Positions 23,663 to 31,490 of a stretch of 64,000 nucleotides of DNA are shown piece by piece. Position 1 is the first letter of the stretch. Every line of letters begins with the position of its first letter. This stretch comes from an uncultured Corynebacterium sp. (GTDB lineage: Bacteria > Actinomycetota > Actinomycetes > Mycobacteriales > Mycobacteriaceae), in the NCBI RefSeq assembly GCF_946221155.1, contig NZ_CAMIAN010000007.1, positions 1-64,000 of the forward strand, read 5' to 3'. The notes under the pieces are model-generated. The model searched no databases and was not told the DNA's origin. It saw nothing but the letters and a program-made list of their open reading frames with translations. A program made the position numbers and the translations under genes.

Positions 23663-24013
23663 TTAGCCCCAGCCGAGCTCGTGCAGGCGGTCGTCGTCGA
23701 TGCCGAAGTGGTGGCCGAGCTCGTGGATGACGGTGATGGCGACCTGCTCGACTAGTTCCTCCTCGGTGTTGCAGATGTCCTCGAGGGCGTAGCGGTAAAT
23801 CGTGATTTTGTCGGGCAGGGCAGAGGTGTACTCGGAGGTGCGTTCGGTCAGCGCGATGCCCTCGTAAAGCCCCAGGATGTCCGGGCTTTCGGGATTGTAG
23901 TCCTCGGTGACGATGGCGACGTTGCTGACGTTATCCAGCAGCTCGCGGGGGATTCGGCGAAGGCCGAGGTCAACGAGCTCTTCAAAGCGCTCGGGGGAAA
24001 CGTCGATGGCCAT
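23663..24013 (-). CDS. Zincin-like metallopeptidase family protein
   Basis: This 116-aa protein has the minimal zinc protease motif HELGHHFGIDDDRLHELGW near its C-terminus, preceded by PDKITIYRYALEDIC, exactly the arrangement of the short actinobacterial zincin family (PF06262 type). The HExxH motif supplies two zinc ligands and the catalytic Glu; the Asp residues after it take the third-ligand position. The ATG at 24013 (MAIDVSPERFEELV) fits the family; a 62-codon upstream extension overlaps the next gene and is rejected. Proteolytic activity has not been shown for this family as far as I know. Confidence 0.87.
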   Translation of the reverse strand: MAIDVSPERFEELVDLGLRRIPRELLDNVSNVAIVTEDYNPESPDILGLYEGIALTERTSEYTSALPDKITIYRYALEDICNTEEELVEQVAITVIHELGHHFGIDDDRLHELGWG

Positions 24014-24026
24014 GGGGAGTGTCTGC

Positions 24027-25088
24027 CTATGGCGCCGGAGCGGGGCTGGCGTTCGGGGCCTCGGCCGGAGTACCGGCGCTGTCGGCATTGCCAGGTCTTG
24101 TATCCCGGCGCAGCGGGTTGCGCTTCGGTGGGGTCTTCGGCGGTTGGCCATCGATGGTGAAGTTATTCCGCGCATCGCCAACGAGGGTGGCGAATCCACC
24201 GCCGGGACGGCCGAAGGTCAAAGCGCAGTTCACGGTGCGCGAGCCCGCATCCCAGGACTGGCGCTGCAGCGTGGTCCAGAACGGCGTGAGCGTGGAGTTA
24301 TACAGTGCGTCGTCGCCGCCCAGGTAATCCTGCGCAGCCTTGGTGCAGACCTTGTTCAGGAACTCGTTTTGCTTCTTTGCATCTGGCCAGGCTGCGGGGA
24401 ACTGCTCGCCGAGGTTCACCACGGAGGTCACCTGCCAGGCGTGCTTCTCCTCGCACGGAACTTCGTTGGTTAGGTCGCCGTCCACCCGTACGCAACGGTC
24501 TTTCTCGAAGTAGCGCGACTGGTCCTGCTTAGCTGCGAAGCCGGTGGTCTCGGTGGTGCGGCCGGTGGCGTCCGGCACCATCACGCCGCACAGCATCGTA
24601 CGGTCGCCGTCATTCCACGCGGACTGCGGGGGCAGGATCGGGGAGATGGAATAGCGCCCCTCCGGGTCGAGCTTGCCCTCGAGGTACTGCATTGTCGGCC
24701 CGGTGCACAGCTCGTTGGTCAATTCTTCTTGACGCTTCAAGTCCGGCTGCTGTGCGTTTGGGCCAAACTCGCTGGTGGGATATTGGCCGAGGTCTTCGCG
24801 GGAGCTGACCTCGAAGCGGTGGGGCTGCTCGCAGTCCACGGTGGCGAAGCCGGAATTCACACCGTCTTTGCTGGGCTTCCAGTTCACGCAGTCGCCGTTG
24901 CTGGCCTGGGTGAACGTGGTGTTGTTCACGTGCTGACCCTGCTTCTCATCAGCCGGTACCAGCGGGGTACTGCCCTCGGGGGCGACGAAGGCGAACGCTG
25001 CGGCGCTTACACCACCGCACAGGGCGGCGAACAGTGCGACGGTTATGCTGCGTGCTCGGCGGCGGGTTTTCGCTTCGCTGGTGGTCAT
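24027..25088 (-). CDS. Septum-formation family secreted protein, two domains
   Basis: This 353-aa protein has an N-terminal basic segment and a single helix (RSITVALFAALCGGVSAAAFAF), which acts as an anchor or an uncleaved signal. Two repeats of the septum formation domain follow, each with paired Cys residues: NGDCVNWKP with FATVDCEQPH, LCTGPT, MLCGVM, then CVRVDG, VPCEEKH, VCTKAAQ and VNCALTF. The C-terminus is Pro/Ala-rich. A role in division or the envelope is inferred from the domain name only. The 14-nt gap to the zincin gene suggests one operon. Upstream decamer repeats occupy its promoter region. Confidence 0.8.
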   Translation of the reverse strand: MTTSEAKTRRRARSITVALFAALCGGVSAAAFAFVAPEGSTPLVPADEKQGQHVNNTTFTQASNGDCVNWKPSKDGVNSGFATVDCEQPHRFEVSSREDLGQYPTSEFGPNAQQPDLKRQEELTNELCTGPTMQYLEGKLDPEGRYSISPILPPQSAWNDGDRTMLCGVMVPDATGRTTETTGFAAKQDQSRYFEKDRCVRVDGDLTNEVPCEEKHAWQVTSVVNLGEQFPAAWPDAKKQNEFLNKVCTKAAQDYLGGDDALYNSTLTPFWTTLQRQSWDAGSRTVNCALTFGRPGGGFATLVGDARNNFTIDGQPPKTPPKRNPLRRDTRPGNADSAGTPAEAPNASPAPAP

Positions 25089-25122
25089 GGGGCTCGCTCT
25101 AAATCTGTTTCGGGGTTTTCGA

Positions 25123-25180
25123 CTGTATTCGTGTATTCGGCTGTATCCGGCTGTATCTGACAGTATCCGACAGTAATTGT
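25123..25180 (-). repeat. 10-bp tandem repeats upstream of septum-formation gene
   Basis: Units of about 10 nt follow each other: CTGTATTC (8 nt), GTGTATTCGG, CTGTATCCGG, CTGTATCTGA, CAGTATCCGA, CAGTAATTGT. They lie 35-92 nt before the start codon at 25088, one per DNA helical turn, which would suit cooperative binding of a regulator. Confidence 0.75.
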
Positions 25181-25246
25181 GAGGCCAGTCTAGTAGGGGT
25201 TGTGCCATAGGGGGAACTGGGCAGACAACTAGGCGGGCGAACCAGC

Positions 25247-25252
25247 TAAGCT
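25247..25252 (+). promoter_or_regulatory. -10 box, leaderless start of serS
   Basis: TAAGCT is 7 nt before the ATG at 25260. No T-box leader or ribosome site is present. Confidence 0.55.
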
Positions 25253-25259
25253 AAACACC

Positions 25260-26534
25260 ATGATTGATCTGAAGTTTCTGCGCGATAACCCCGATGTAGC
25301 CCGCGAATCCCAGCGCACTCGTGGAGAGGACCCGGCGCTGATCGACCAGCTGCTGGAGGCCGACTCGCAGCGCCGCGAGGCCATCAGCGCCGCCGATGCG
25401 GCCCGTGCGGAACAGAAGGCATTCTCCAAGGAAATGGGGCAGAAGATGCGCTCCGCCTCCGACGAGGAGAAGCAAACGCTGCGCGAGGAGGGCAAGCAGA
25501 AGGCCGAGGCAGTCAAGAAGCTGGAGGAGGCCCAGTCCAGCGCCGAGCAGGCCGTCTACGACCTGCAGATGCAGATCTCCAACATTGTTGAGGAAGGCGC
25601 ACCGGCCGGTGGCGAGGACGACTTCGTCACCCTCGACGTGGTGGGCGAGCCGCCGCAGTTCGACTTCGAACCGAAGGACCACCTCGAGCTGGGCGAATCC
25701 CTGGGGCTGATCGACATGAAGCGTGGAACGAAGGTCTCCGGCGCTCGCTTCTACTTCCTCACCGGCGACGGTGCGCTGCTGCAGCTGGGCATGCTGCAGC
25801 TGGCAGCACAGAAGGCAGTAGAGCATGGCTTTCAGCTCATGATCCCGCCGGTGCTGGTGCGCCCCGAGGTCATGTCCGGCACCGGTTTCCTGGGTGCTCA
25901 CGCAGATGAGATTTATCACCTGGAAGAAGACGACATGTACCTGGTCGGCACCTCCGAGGTCGCACTGGCCGGTTACCACTCCGAGGAGATCATCGACCTC
26001 TCTAACGGTCCGCTGCGCTACGCCGGCTGGTCCTCCTGCTTCCGTCGCGAGGCTGGTTCTTATGGCAAGGACACCCGTGGCATCATCCGTGTCCACCAGT
26101 TCGACAAGGTGGAGATGTTCGTTTACTGCAAGCCCGAGGAAGCCACTGAGGTCCACCAGGAGCTGCTGGCAATGGAGCGCGAGATGCTGGCGGCCATTGA
26201 GGTTCCCTACCGCGTGATCGACGTCGCCGGTGGCGACCTCGGCTCCTCGGCAGCCCGCAAGTTCGACACGGAGGCGTGGGTTCCCACCCAGCAGACCTAC
26301 CGCGAGCTGACCAGTACCTCCAACTGCACCACCTTCCAGGGCCGCCGCCTGAAGACCCGCTACCGCGATTCCGATGGCAAGGCGCAAACCGCCGCCACTC
26401 TGAATGGCACCCTGGCGACAACCCGCTGGTTGGTGGCTATTTTGGAGAACCACCAGCAGGCCGACGGTTCCGTAGTTGTGCCGAAGGCGCTGCGTCCTTT
26501 CGTCGGTAAAGATATTCTGAAGCCCAGCAAATAG
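25260..26534 (+). CDS. serS: Seryl-tRNA synthetase
   Basis: This 424-aa class II synthetase charges tRNA-Ser (and tRNA-Sec where present). Residues 1-110 form the long helical arm (ALIDQLLEADSQRREAISAA onward) that grips the tRNA variable arm. The catalytic core shows GTSEVALAGYHSEEI, motif 2 SSCFRREAGSYGKDTRGIIR, and motif 3 LNGTLATTRWLVAILENHQ. Length is typical. The gene is preceded by a leaderless promoter and is not obviously co-transcribed with plsC, which starts 105 nt later. Confidence 0.97.
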   Translation: MIDLKFLRDNPDVARESQRTRGEDPALIDQLLEADSQRREAISAADAARAEQKAFSKEMGQKMRSASDEEKQTLREEGKQKAEAVKKLEEAQSSAEQAVYDLQMQISNIVEEGAPAGGEDDFVTLDVVGEPPQFDFEPKDHLELGESLGLIDMKRGTKVSGARFYFLTGDGALLQLGMLQLAAQKAVEHGFQLMIPPVLVRPEVMSGTGFLGAHADEIYHLEEDDMYLVGTSEVALAGYHSEEIIDLSNGPLRYAGWSSCFRREAGSYGKDTRGIIRVHQFDKVEMFVYCKPEEATEVHQELLAMEREMLAAIEVPYRVIDVAGGDLGSSAARKFDTEAWVPTQQTYRELTSTSNCTTFQGRRLKTRYRDSDGKAQTAATLNGTLATTRWLVAILENHQQADGSVVVPKALRPFVGKDILKPSK

Positions 26535-26638
26535 CTCAGCGAATCCGGCGTCTACAGCGCCGACTCGGCCCAGTGTGCGACTCCGCGCGTTGGCTGGGCC
26601 ACAGTTTCCAAGGACCCCAGGAGAGGTAACCGCCACCC

Positions 26639-27589
26639 ATGTCGTTGCTCGATAGCTTCAGCTTCCCCGATGGCTACCAGCCCAAGACCACCGGCCACAA
26701 GGAAGCCAAGGAATTCCCCTACGGCTTTCCGACTATCGGCATCGCCAAGCTGTGGTTCCGCTACATGCAGCACCTGGATTGCGCGGTCTACAGCGCGGAA
26801 AACGTTCCCGCAGACGGTCCGGCCATGATCGCCGTTAACCACACTGGCTACTGGGACTTCACCTACGGCGGTATCCCGGCGCACGTGCGCGGCGGCCGCC
26901 TGGTGCGCTTTATGGCGAAGAAGGAGATCTTCGACGTCAAGGGCGTGGGCGCACTGATGGGTTCCTATCACCACATCCCGGTCGACCGCGCGGACGGCCA
27001 GGCATCTGTGGATCAGGCCATCAAGCAGCTGAAGGCCGGCGATCTGGTGGGCATCTTCCCGGAGGCCACAATCTCCCGGTCCTTCGAGATCAAGGAGTTC
27101 CGACAGGGCGCCGCGCGCATCGCCTACGAGGCTGGCGTGCCTCTGATCCCCCTGACCATCTGGGGCTCCCAGCGCGTGTGGACGAAGGGGCGCAAGCCGA
27201 TTTGGCGGCCGAAGGAAACCCAGCTGGTGATCACCGTCGGCAAGCCGGTCGAGGTCACGGAGGATGCTCAGGCCACCACCGAGCGGCTGCACCAGGCCAT
27301 GGTCGAGCAGATGGACCTGACCCGCCAGCGTTGGGAGGAGCGCTTCGGCCCCATGCCCAAGGACGAATTCTGGGTGCCGGCCGCCCTCGGCGGAACCGCC
27401 CCGACGCTGGAGGAAGCCACCGTCCAGGACCGCGCCGATGCTGCGGCCCGCAAGGAAAAGCGCGCCCAGGAGAAGGCCGAGGCCGAACTCCGCGCCGCCA
27501 CTGAGGCCCGCGAACGCGAGCAGGCCACTGGCATCAACAAGATCCTGGTGCCGCTGCGCCAGCGCATCAACCATCTGCGCAAAAAGTAG
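26639..27589 (+). CDS. 1-acyl-glycerol-3-phosphate acyltransferase family (PlsC-like)
   Basis: This 316-aa membrane-associated acyltransferase has the HX4D catalytic motif at His68-Asp73 (NHTGYWDF), and the substrate-binding block FPEATISRSFEIKEFRQGAARIA in place of the usual FPEGTRS. It probably acylates lysophosphatidic acid or a related acceptor. The last 70 residues are a charged, Ala/Glu/Arg-rich helix unusual for PlsC. HAD, PGPGW and then glf follow at 9, 6 and 76 nt, so the first three form an operon. The acceptor remains uncertain. Confidence 0.88.
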   Translation: MSLLDSFSFPDGYQPKTTGHKEAKEFPYGFPTIGIAKLWFRYMQHLDCAVYSAENVPADGPAMIAVNHTGYWDFTYGGIPAHVRGGRLVRFMAKKEIFDVKGVGALMGSYHHIPVDRADGQASVDQAIKQLKAGDLVGIFPEATISRSFEIKEFRQGAARIAYEAGVPLIPLTIWGSQRVWTKGRKPIWRPKETQLVITVGKPVEVTEDAQATTERLHQAMVEQMDLTRQRWEERFGPMPKDEFWVPAALGGTAPTLEEATVQDRADAAARKEKRAQEKAEAELRAATEAREREQATGINKILVPLRQRINHLRKK

Positions 27590-27598
27590 GCCCGAGTA

Positions 27599-28417
27599 AT
27601 GCAGGATTCCCCGTTGCTGGTGGTCAGCGACGTTGACGGCACTCTGCTCAACAGCAGGGAGCGGGTCTCGAAGCGGATGCGTCGCGCGGTGAGTTCGATG
27701 CTGCGCCAGGGCACCGTCTTCACCATCGCCACCGGCCGTCCGCCGCGCTGGCTGATGCCCGTCTTCGAGCAGCTGCCTGTCCGGCCCGTCTGTGCCTGCG
27801 CCAACGGCGCCATTATTTATGACGCCGACCGGGATCAGATCGTGCACGCCGCGACCCTCAAGCCGGACCTCATCCGCACTCTCATTGCACAGCTCAGCGA
27901 GTCCGTCCCCGGGGTGGGGTTCGCTGTCGAGCGCGCCGGGACCAGCGCCTTCGACCGCGCCGACGAGCTATTCTCCGTCTCGCCCGGTTACGACCACGCC
28001 TGGGATTCCAACGAGCATGCCGTCCAGTCCCTCGAAGAACTCGCCGCCAAGCCCGTGGTGAAGCTGCTGGTTCGGGATCCCAATCGAACCTCGGCCGAAC
28101 TCTTTGCTGCGGTGCGGCCTTTTATTGACGCCACCCAGGCAAAAGCCACCTACAGCTATGAAGGGGGCCTGGTAGAGGTCGCGGCGGCGGGAATCTCCAA
28201 GCGTTCCGCACTGGAATGGATCGCCGCGCAGATCGGCGTGGAGGCCGCACAGACCATTGCCTTCGGGGACATGCCCAATGACACGGAGATGCTGACCTGG
28301 GCGGGGCACGGCGTGGCTATGGGCAATGCCGAGGAATCGCTGAAGGAAATCGCCGACGAGGTCACCCTGACGAACGATGAGGACGGCGTGGCCGTCGTCC
28401 TCGAACGGTGGTTTTAG
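27599..28417 (+). CDS. Cof-type HAD hydrolase
   Basis: This 272-aa cytoplasmic phosphatase of HAD subclass IIB shows the nucleophile motif VVSDVDGTLLNSRERVS (residues 8-24), Thr in FTIATGRPP, Lys in GISKRSALEW, and the acidic motif TIAFGDMPNDTEMLTWAG. The cap domain lies between about 85 and 195. The family dephosphorylates sugar phosphates, flavin nucleotides or similar compounds, and the substrate is not readable here. Two dispersed-motif copies lie within the cap-coding part. Confidence 0.9.
   Translation: MQDSPLLVVSDVDGTLLNSRERVSKRMRRAVSSMLRQGTVFTIATGRPPRWLMPVFEQLPVRPVCACANGAIIYDADRDQIVHAATLKPDLIRTLIAQLSESVPGVGFAVERAGTSAFDRADELFSVSPGYDHAWDSNEHAVQSLEELAAKPVVKLLVRDPNRTSAELFAAVRPFIDATQAKATYSYEGGLVEVAAAGISKRSALEWIAAQIGVEAAQTIAFGDMPNDTEMLTWAGHGVAMGNAEESLKEIADEVTLTNDEDGVAVVLERWF
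27810..27826 (-). repeat. GGCGTCA dispersed motif copy 9
   Basis: GGCGTCATAAATAATGG (minus strand) is inside the HAD gene, antisense to codons for AIIYDAD. Confidence 0.7.
28116..28132 (-). repeat. GGCGTCA dispersed motif copy 10
   Basis: GGCGTCAATAAAAGGCC (minus strand) is 300 nt from copy 9 in the same gene and orientation, antisense to codons for RPFIDAT. Confidence 0.75.
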
Positions 28418-28423
28418 GTAGCC

Positions 28424-28885
28424 ATGTCCAAGCTGAGCGAAAACGTACGTCGGAAGGTAGCCCAGCTGCAGGTGCGCCACGAGGGCTTGAAGAAGAAAAG
28501 CTACGGCTTCCTAGTTCGTCCGTTGACGTTGTTGGCGGGATGGTTTTTTGTGGTTGGCGGTATCCTCATCATCCCTACCCCCGGGCCCGGCTGGTTCCTG
28601 CTGTTTTTCGGCATCGGCGTGCTCTCCTTCGAGATGGTCTGGCCAAACCGACTGTTGGATTGGGGGCTGCGGAAGTACGACAGCTGCGAAGCTTTCTGGA
28701 AGCGGCAGGGGGCGGCCACCAAGAGCCTCATCGGCGTGGGTTTCCTAGCAGGCTGTGCCGTGGTCTTCAGCGGCGTTTTCTGGGTGATGTGGAACACCGG
28801 AATGCTCGGCTTTGCGGAAGGCTGGTTGGGGGACTGGGTGGAGAAGCTGCCCAACTGGGCCGGGTTCAAAGAACCGCTTGCCTGA
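28424..28885 (+). CDS. TIGR02611/PGPGW transmembrane protein
   Basis: This 153-aa membrane protein has two helices around the family signature IPTPGPGWFLLFFGIGVLSFE (about 46-66), then another helix (LIGVGFLAGCAVVFSGVFWVM). The N-terminal 30 residues are basic. It belongs to the actinobacterial PGPGW/TIGR02611 family, whose function is unknown. It lies 6 nt after the HAD gene and upstream of glf. Confidence 0.83.
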   Translation: MSKLSENVRRKVAQLQVRHEGLKKKSYGFLVRPLTLLAGWFFVVGGILIIPTPGPGWFLLFFGIGVLSFEMVWPNRLLDWGLRKYDSCEAFWKRQGAATKSLIGVGFLAGCAVVFSGVFWVMWNTGMLGFAEGWLGDWVEKLPNWAGFKEPLA

Positions 28886-28914
28886 AATCGCTGCACCGGG
28901 CGGCACACCGAGGT

Positions 28915-28931
28915 GGCGTCATGACCGAAAA
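28915..28931 (+). repeat. GGCGTCA dispersed motif copy 11 (weaker tail)
   Basis: GGCGTCATGACCGAAAA is in the gap before glf, overlapping the upstream edge of its promoter. Confidence 0.5.
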
Positions 28932-28948
28932 ACAGCGAGTTAGCGCGG

Positions 28949-28954
28949 TAACCT
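28949..28954 (+). promoter_or_regulatory. -10 box, leaderless start of glf
   Basis: TAACCT is 7 nt before the ATG at 28962, without a ribosome site. Confidence 0.5.
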
Positions 28955-28961
28955 GGCAGGC

Positions 28962-30179
28962 ATGACTGAGCAGACACAGAGCGGACAGAACTACGACCTC
29001 ATCGTTGTCGGCAGCGGCTTCTTCGGCCTCACCGTGGCCGAGCGCGCGGCAACCCAGGCCGGCAAGAACGTGCTGGTGGTGGAGAAGCGTTCCCACATCG
29101 GCGGCAACGCATACTCCGAGGCCGAGCCGGAGACGGGCATCGAGATCCACAAGTACGGTGCGCACCTGTTCCACACCTCCAACAAGCGCGTGTGGGATTA
29201 CGTCAACCAGTTCACGGACTTCACCGACTACCAGCACCGCGTGTTTGCAATGCACAAGGGTACCGCCTACCAGTTCCCGATGGGCCTGGGGCTGATCAAC
29301 CAGTTCTTCGGCAAGTACTACAGCCCGGACGAGGCTCGCCAGCTGATCAAGGAGCAGACCGATGGGCTGAACCCTGAGGACGCGAAGAACCTCGAGGAAA
29401 AGGGCATCGCCCTGATCGGACGCCCGCTGTACGAAGCCTTCGTGCGCGACTACACCGCCAAGCAGTGGCAGACCGACCCGAAGGAACTGCCGGCCTCTAA
29501 TATCTCCCGCCTGCCGGTGCGCTACACCTTCAACAACCGCTACTTCAACGACACCTACGAGGGCCTGCCGGTGGAGGGCTACACCGCGTGGCTGGAGAAC
29601 ATGGCCGCCTACGAGAAGATCGAGGTGCGCCTGGATACCGACTGGTTCGAGATCCGCGACGAGATCCGCGCGGCCAACCCGGACGCGCCGGTTGTCTACA
29701 CCGGCCCGCTGGACCGCTACTTCGATTACGCCGAAGGCCACCTGGGCTGGCGCACCCTCGACTTCGAAACCGAGGTGCTGAACACCGGTGACTTCCAGGG
29801 CACCCCGGTGATGAACTACAACGATGCCGAGTTCCCGTACACCCGCATCCACGAGTTCCGTCACTTCCACCCGGAGCGGGGCGACAAGTACCCGAAGGAC
29901 AAGACGGTCATCATGAAGGAGTTCTCCCGCTTCGCGGAGGAGGGCGACGAGCCGTACTATCCGATCAACACCCCGGAAGACCGCGAGAAGCTGGAGGCCT
30001 ACCGCAAGCTGGCCGCGGCGGAAGCTGCGGAGAACAAGGTGCTGTTCGGCGGGCGCCTGGGCACCTACCAGTACCTGGACATGCACATGGCCATCGGCGC
30101 GGCGCTGTCGATGTACGACAACAAGCTGGCGCCGTACTTCGAGTCGGGCGAGCCGCTGGAGCAGGAGCGCGGGCACTAG
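28962..30179 (+). CDS. glf: UDP-galactopyranose mutase
   Basis: This 405-aa flavoenzyme converts UDP-galactopyranose to UDP-galactofuranose, the donor for galactan. The FAD-binding motif is DLIVVGSGFFGLTVAERAA (residues 11-29), followed by VVEKRSHIGGNAYSE, KYGAHLFHTSN and the conserved Arg/Tyr residues around PVRYTFNNRYFNDTYEG and RIHEFRHFHPER. Length is standard. The partner galactofuranosyltransferase glfT2 lies 2.4 kb downstream, separated by an oppositely oriented ATPase gene and an EamA gene, whereas these genes sit closer together in related genomes. Confidence 0.96.
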   Translation: MTEQTQSGQNYDLIVVGSGFFGLTVAERAATQAGKNVLVVEKRSHIGGNAYSEAEPETGIEIHKYGAHLFHTSNKRVWDYVNQFTDFTDYQHRVFAMHKGTAYQFPMGLGLINQFFGKYYSPDEARQLIKEQTDGLNPEDAKNLEEKGIALIGRPLYEAFVRDYTAKQWQTDPKELPASNISRLPVRYTFNNRYFNDTYEGLPVEGYTAWLENMAAYEKIEVRLDTDWFEIRDEIRAANPDAPVVYTGPLDRYFDYAEGHLGWRTLDFETEVLNTGDFQGTPVMNYNDAEFPYTRIHEFRHFHPERGDKYPKDKTVIMKEFSRFAEEGDEPYYPINTPEDREKLEAYRKLAAAEAAENKVLFGGRLGTYQYLDMHMAIGAALSMYDNKLAPYFESGEPLEQERGH

Positions 30180-30199
30180 GGCCGCGCGTTGGGGGGGGC

Positions 30200-31381
30200 T
30201 TACTCCGGCCAGATGGAGAACTGCTCTAGTGCATCGTTCGCGTGATGGGAACGCAGGTAATCGCGCATATATGGCAGTTCGTAATCGACGAACCCGTGCC
30301 CCGTTGGGCGAATCATTTCTGCGTCGATGAGGCGTTTGCGGTACTTTCCCGCGTATTGCGCATCCACGCCCATCCGGGTTGCAATGTCCGACATGCGCGA
30401 GGGGCCGTCGTCGGTCGACATTGCGATGAGAAAGGTCCGGTCGACCTCAGAGAGATCTGCAATCGAAGGCTCGTGCACGAGCTGTCCGAGTTTTCTCCGG
30501 GCGTCACCAATTCCGCGAGATACAGCTTCTTCGTCGATCGCGTTGCCGGTGTAGTTACGGAAAGCGTGTTGCCCAACTAGCTGAATCATGAAGGGGTAGC
30601 CACCGGTAGCCTTGGTTGCGTTATCGAGTGCCTGCGGGGTCCAAGAGACCCCGACCTGTTCGGTGGTCTTATCAAGTGCAGTGCGTACTTCTTCAATCGG
30701 CACCATTCCGGTTTCAATTTTGTTCGCGCGACGCAAGAAGGTCACAGGGTTACGGCCTTCGTCAGCGGCAAGAAGTGGTTTCACAGCACCAGGAATGCCA
30801 GCCATTGCAATCGCAATCTCCCGGTCTTCGCGGACGAGATGTTGAATGGTTGTCCCGAACTCAATGATTTCGTCCATGTGGGCGTAGTGCAGCTCGTCCA
30901 GTGTGATCAGCAAGCCGACTGGTTCTTGATCGAGCCGGGAATCAAGCTCGGCCTGGTGGTCGAAAAGATCTTCGAGTACCGACCTCAACGTCGGTGTGGG
31001 CGTAAAGGATGGAATAGCTTCGGTCTCGAAGCCCAAGGAAGGGAGCTTGATGCCCGACAGGCGGCGTGTGGGCTCGTCGGAAAGATCCTGTAGGAGGTTG
31101 AAGGCGCGGTCGCGGATGCGGTCGTTGAAACCACGGGTCGTGGTTTCGGAGATGACGTGCCACGAATGGGTTTTCGCAACTGCTTCAAACTCATTTAGCA
31201 GAACAGTCTTGCCGATCCCCCTCGGGCCGGTGATGATGGAGATACGTTCATGACTTCCGGGGCCATCTTGGATAGCGGCGTCGAAGTCGCGGAGGTATTC
31301 ATCGCGTCCTGCGAGAACTAGCGGCGTTTTCCCGACTGTTGCGGTGAAGGGGTTCTTAGGTCGAGCTGGAGTGGACGGCAC
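30200..31381 (-). CDS. AAA-type ATPase with C-terminal winged helix
   Basis: This 393-aa protein has a Walker A motif GPRGIGKT at 52-59, Walker B-like LLITLDELH near 155, and Arg-rich sensor regions. A C-terminal winged-helix domain (about 300-390: LSEVDRTFLIAMSTDDGPSR, MRDYLRSHHAND) follows. The layout resembles Orc1/Cdc6-like and STAND-type ATPases of the AAA_16 kind. The start is a GTG with an ideal AAGGAGG ribosome site. Codon use is looser and GC content looks lower than in the flanking cell-wall genes, suggesting later acquisition. No effector or toxin gene adjoins it. A role in stress or defence is a guess. Confidence 0.78.
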   Translation of the reverse strand: MPSTPARPKNPFTATVGKTPLVLAGRDEYLRDFDAAIQDGPGSHERISIITGPRGIGKTVLLNEFEAVAKTHSWHVISETTTRGFNDRIRDRAFNLLQDLSDEPTRRLSGIKLPSLGFETEAIPSFTPTPTLRSVLEDLFDHQAELDSRLDQEPVGLLITLDELHYAHMDEIIEFGTTIQHLVREDREIAIAMAGIPGAVKPLLAADEGRNPVTFLRRANKIETGMVPIEEVRTALDKTTEQVGVSWTPQALDNATKATGGYPFMIQLVGQHAFRNYTGNAIDEEAVSRGIGDARRKLGQLVHEPSIADLSEVDRTFLIAMSTDDGPSRMSDIATRMGVDAQYAGKYRKRLIDAEMIRPTGHGFVDYELPYMRDYLRSHHANDALEQFSIWPE

Positions 31382-31390
31382 CGTGCCTCC

Positions 31391-31436
31391 TTACTATCTC
31401 TTACTATCTTTACTATTTTTACTATCTTTACTATTT
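31391..31436 (-). repeat. 9-bp tandem repeats before AAA ATPase
   Basis: Five units of TTACTATCT/TTACTATTT (one of 10 nt, four of 9 nt) abut the ribosome site of the ATPase gene. On the coding strand this reads as repeated TAGTAAAGA. Change of copy number would alter promoter-to-ribosome-site distance. Confidence 0.85.
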
Positions 31437-31477
31437 CGTCGCTAGATCGCGGTTCCTTCAGTCAGAGGAGGCTGCAC

Positions 31478-31483
31478 TAATAT
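31478..31483 (+). promoter_or_regulatory. -10 box, leaderless start of EamA gene
   Basis: TAATAT is 7 nt before the GTG at 31491. An AGAGGAGG sequence lies too far upstream (about 20 nt) to serve the start. Confidence 0.55.
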
Positions 31484-31490
31484 CGCACGA

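Noticed and set aside
25123..25260. T-box riboswitch before serS
   Set aside because: There is no specifier stem or antiterminator bulge, and the -10 box lies 7 nt before the start codon, leaving no leader.
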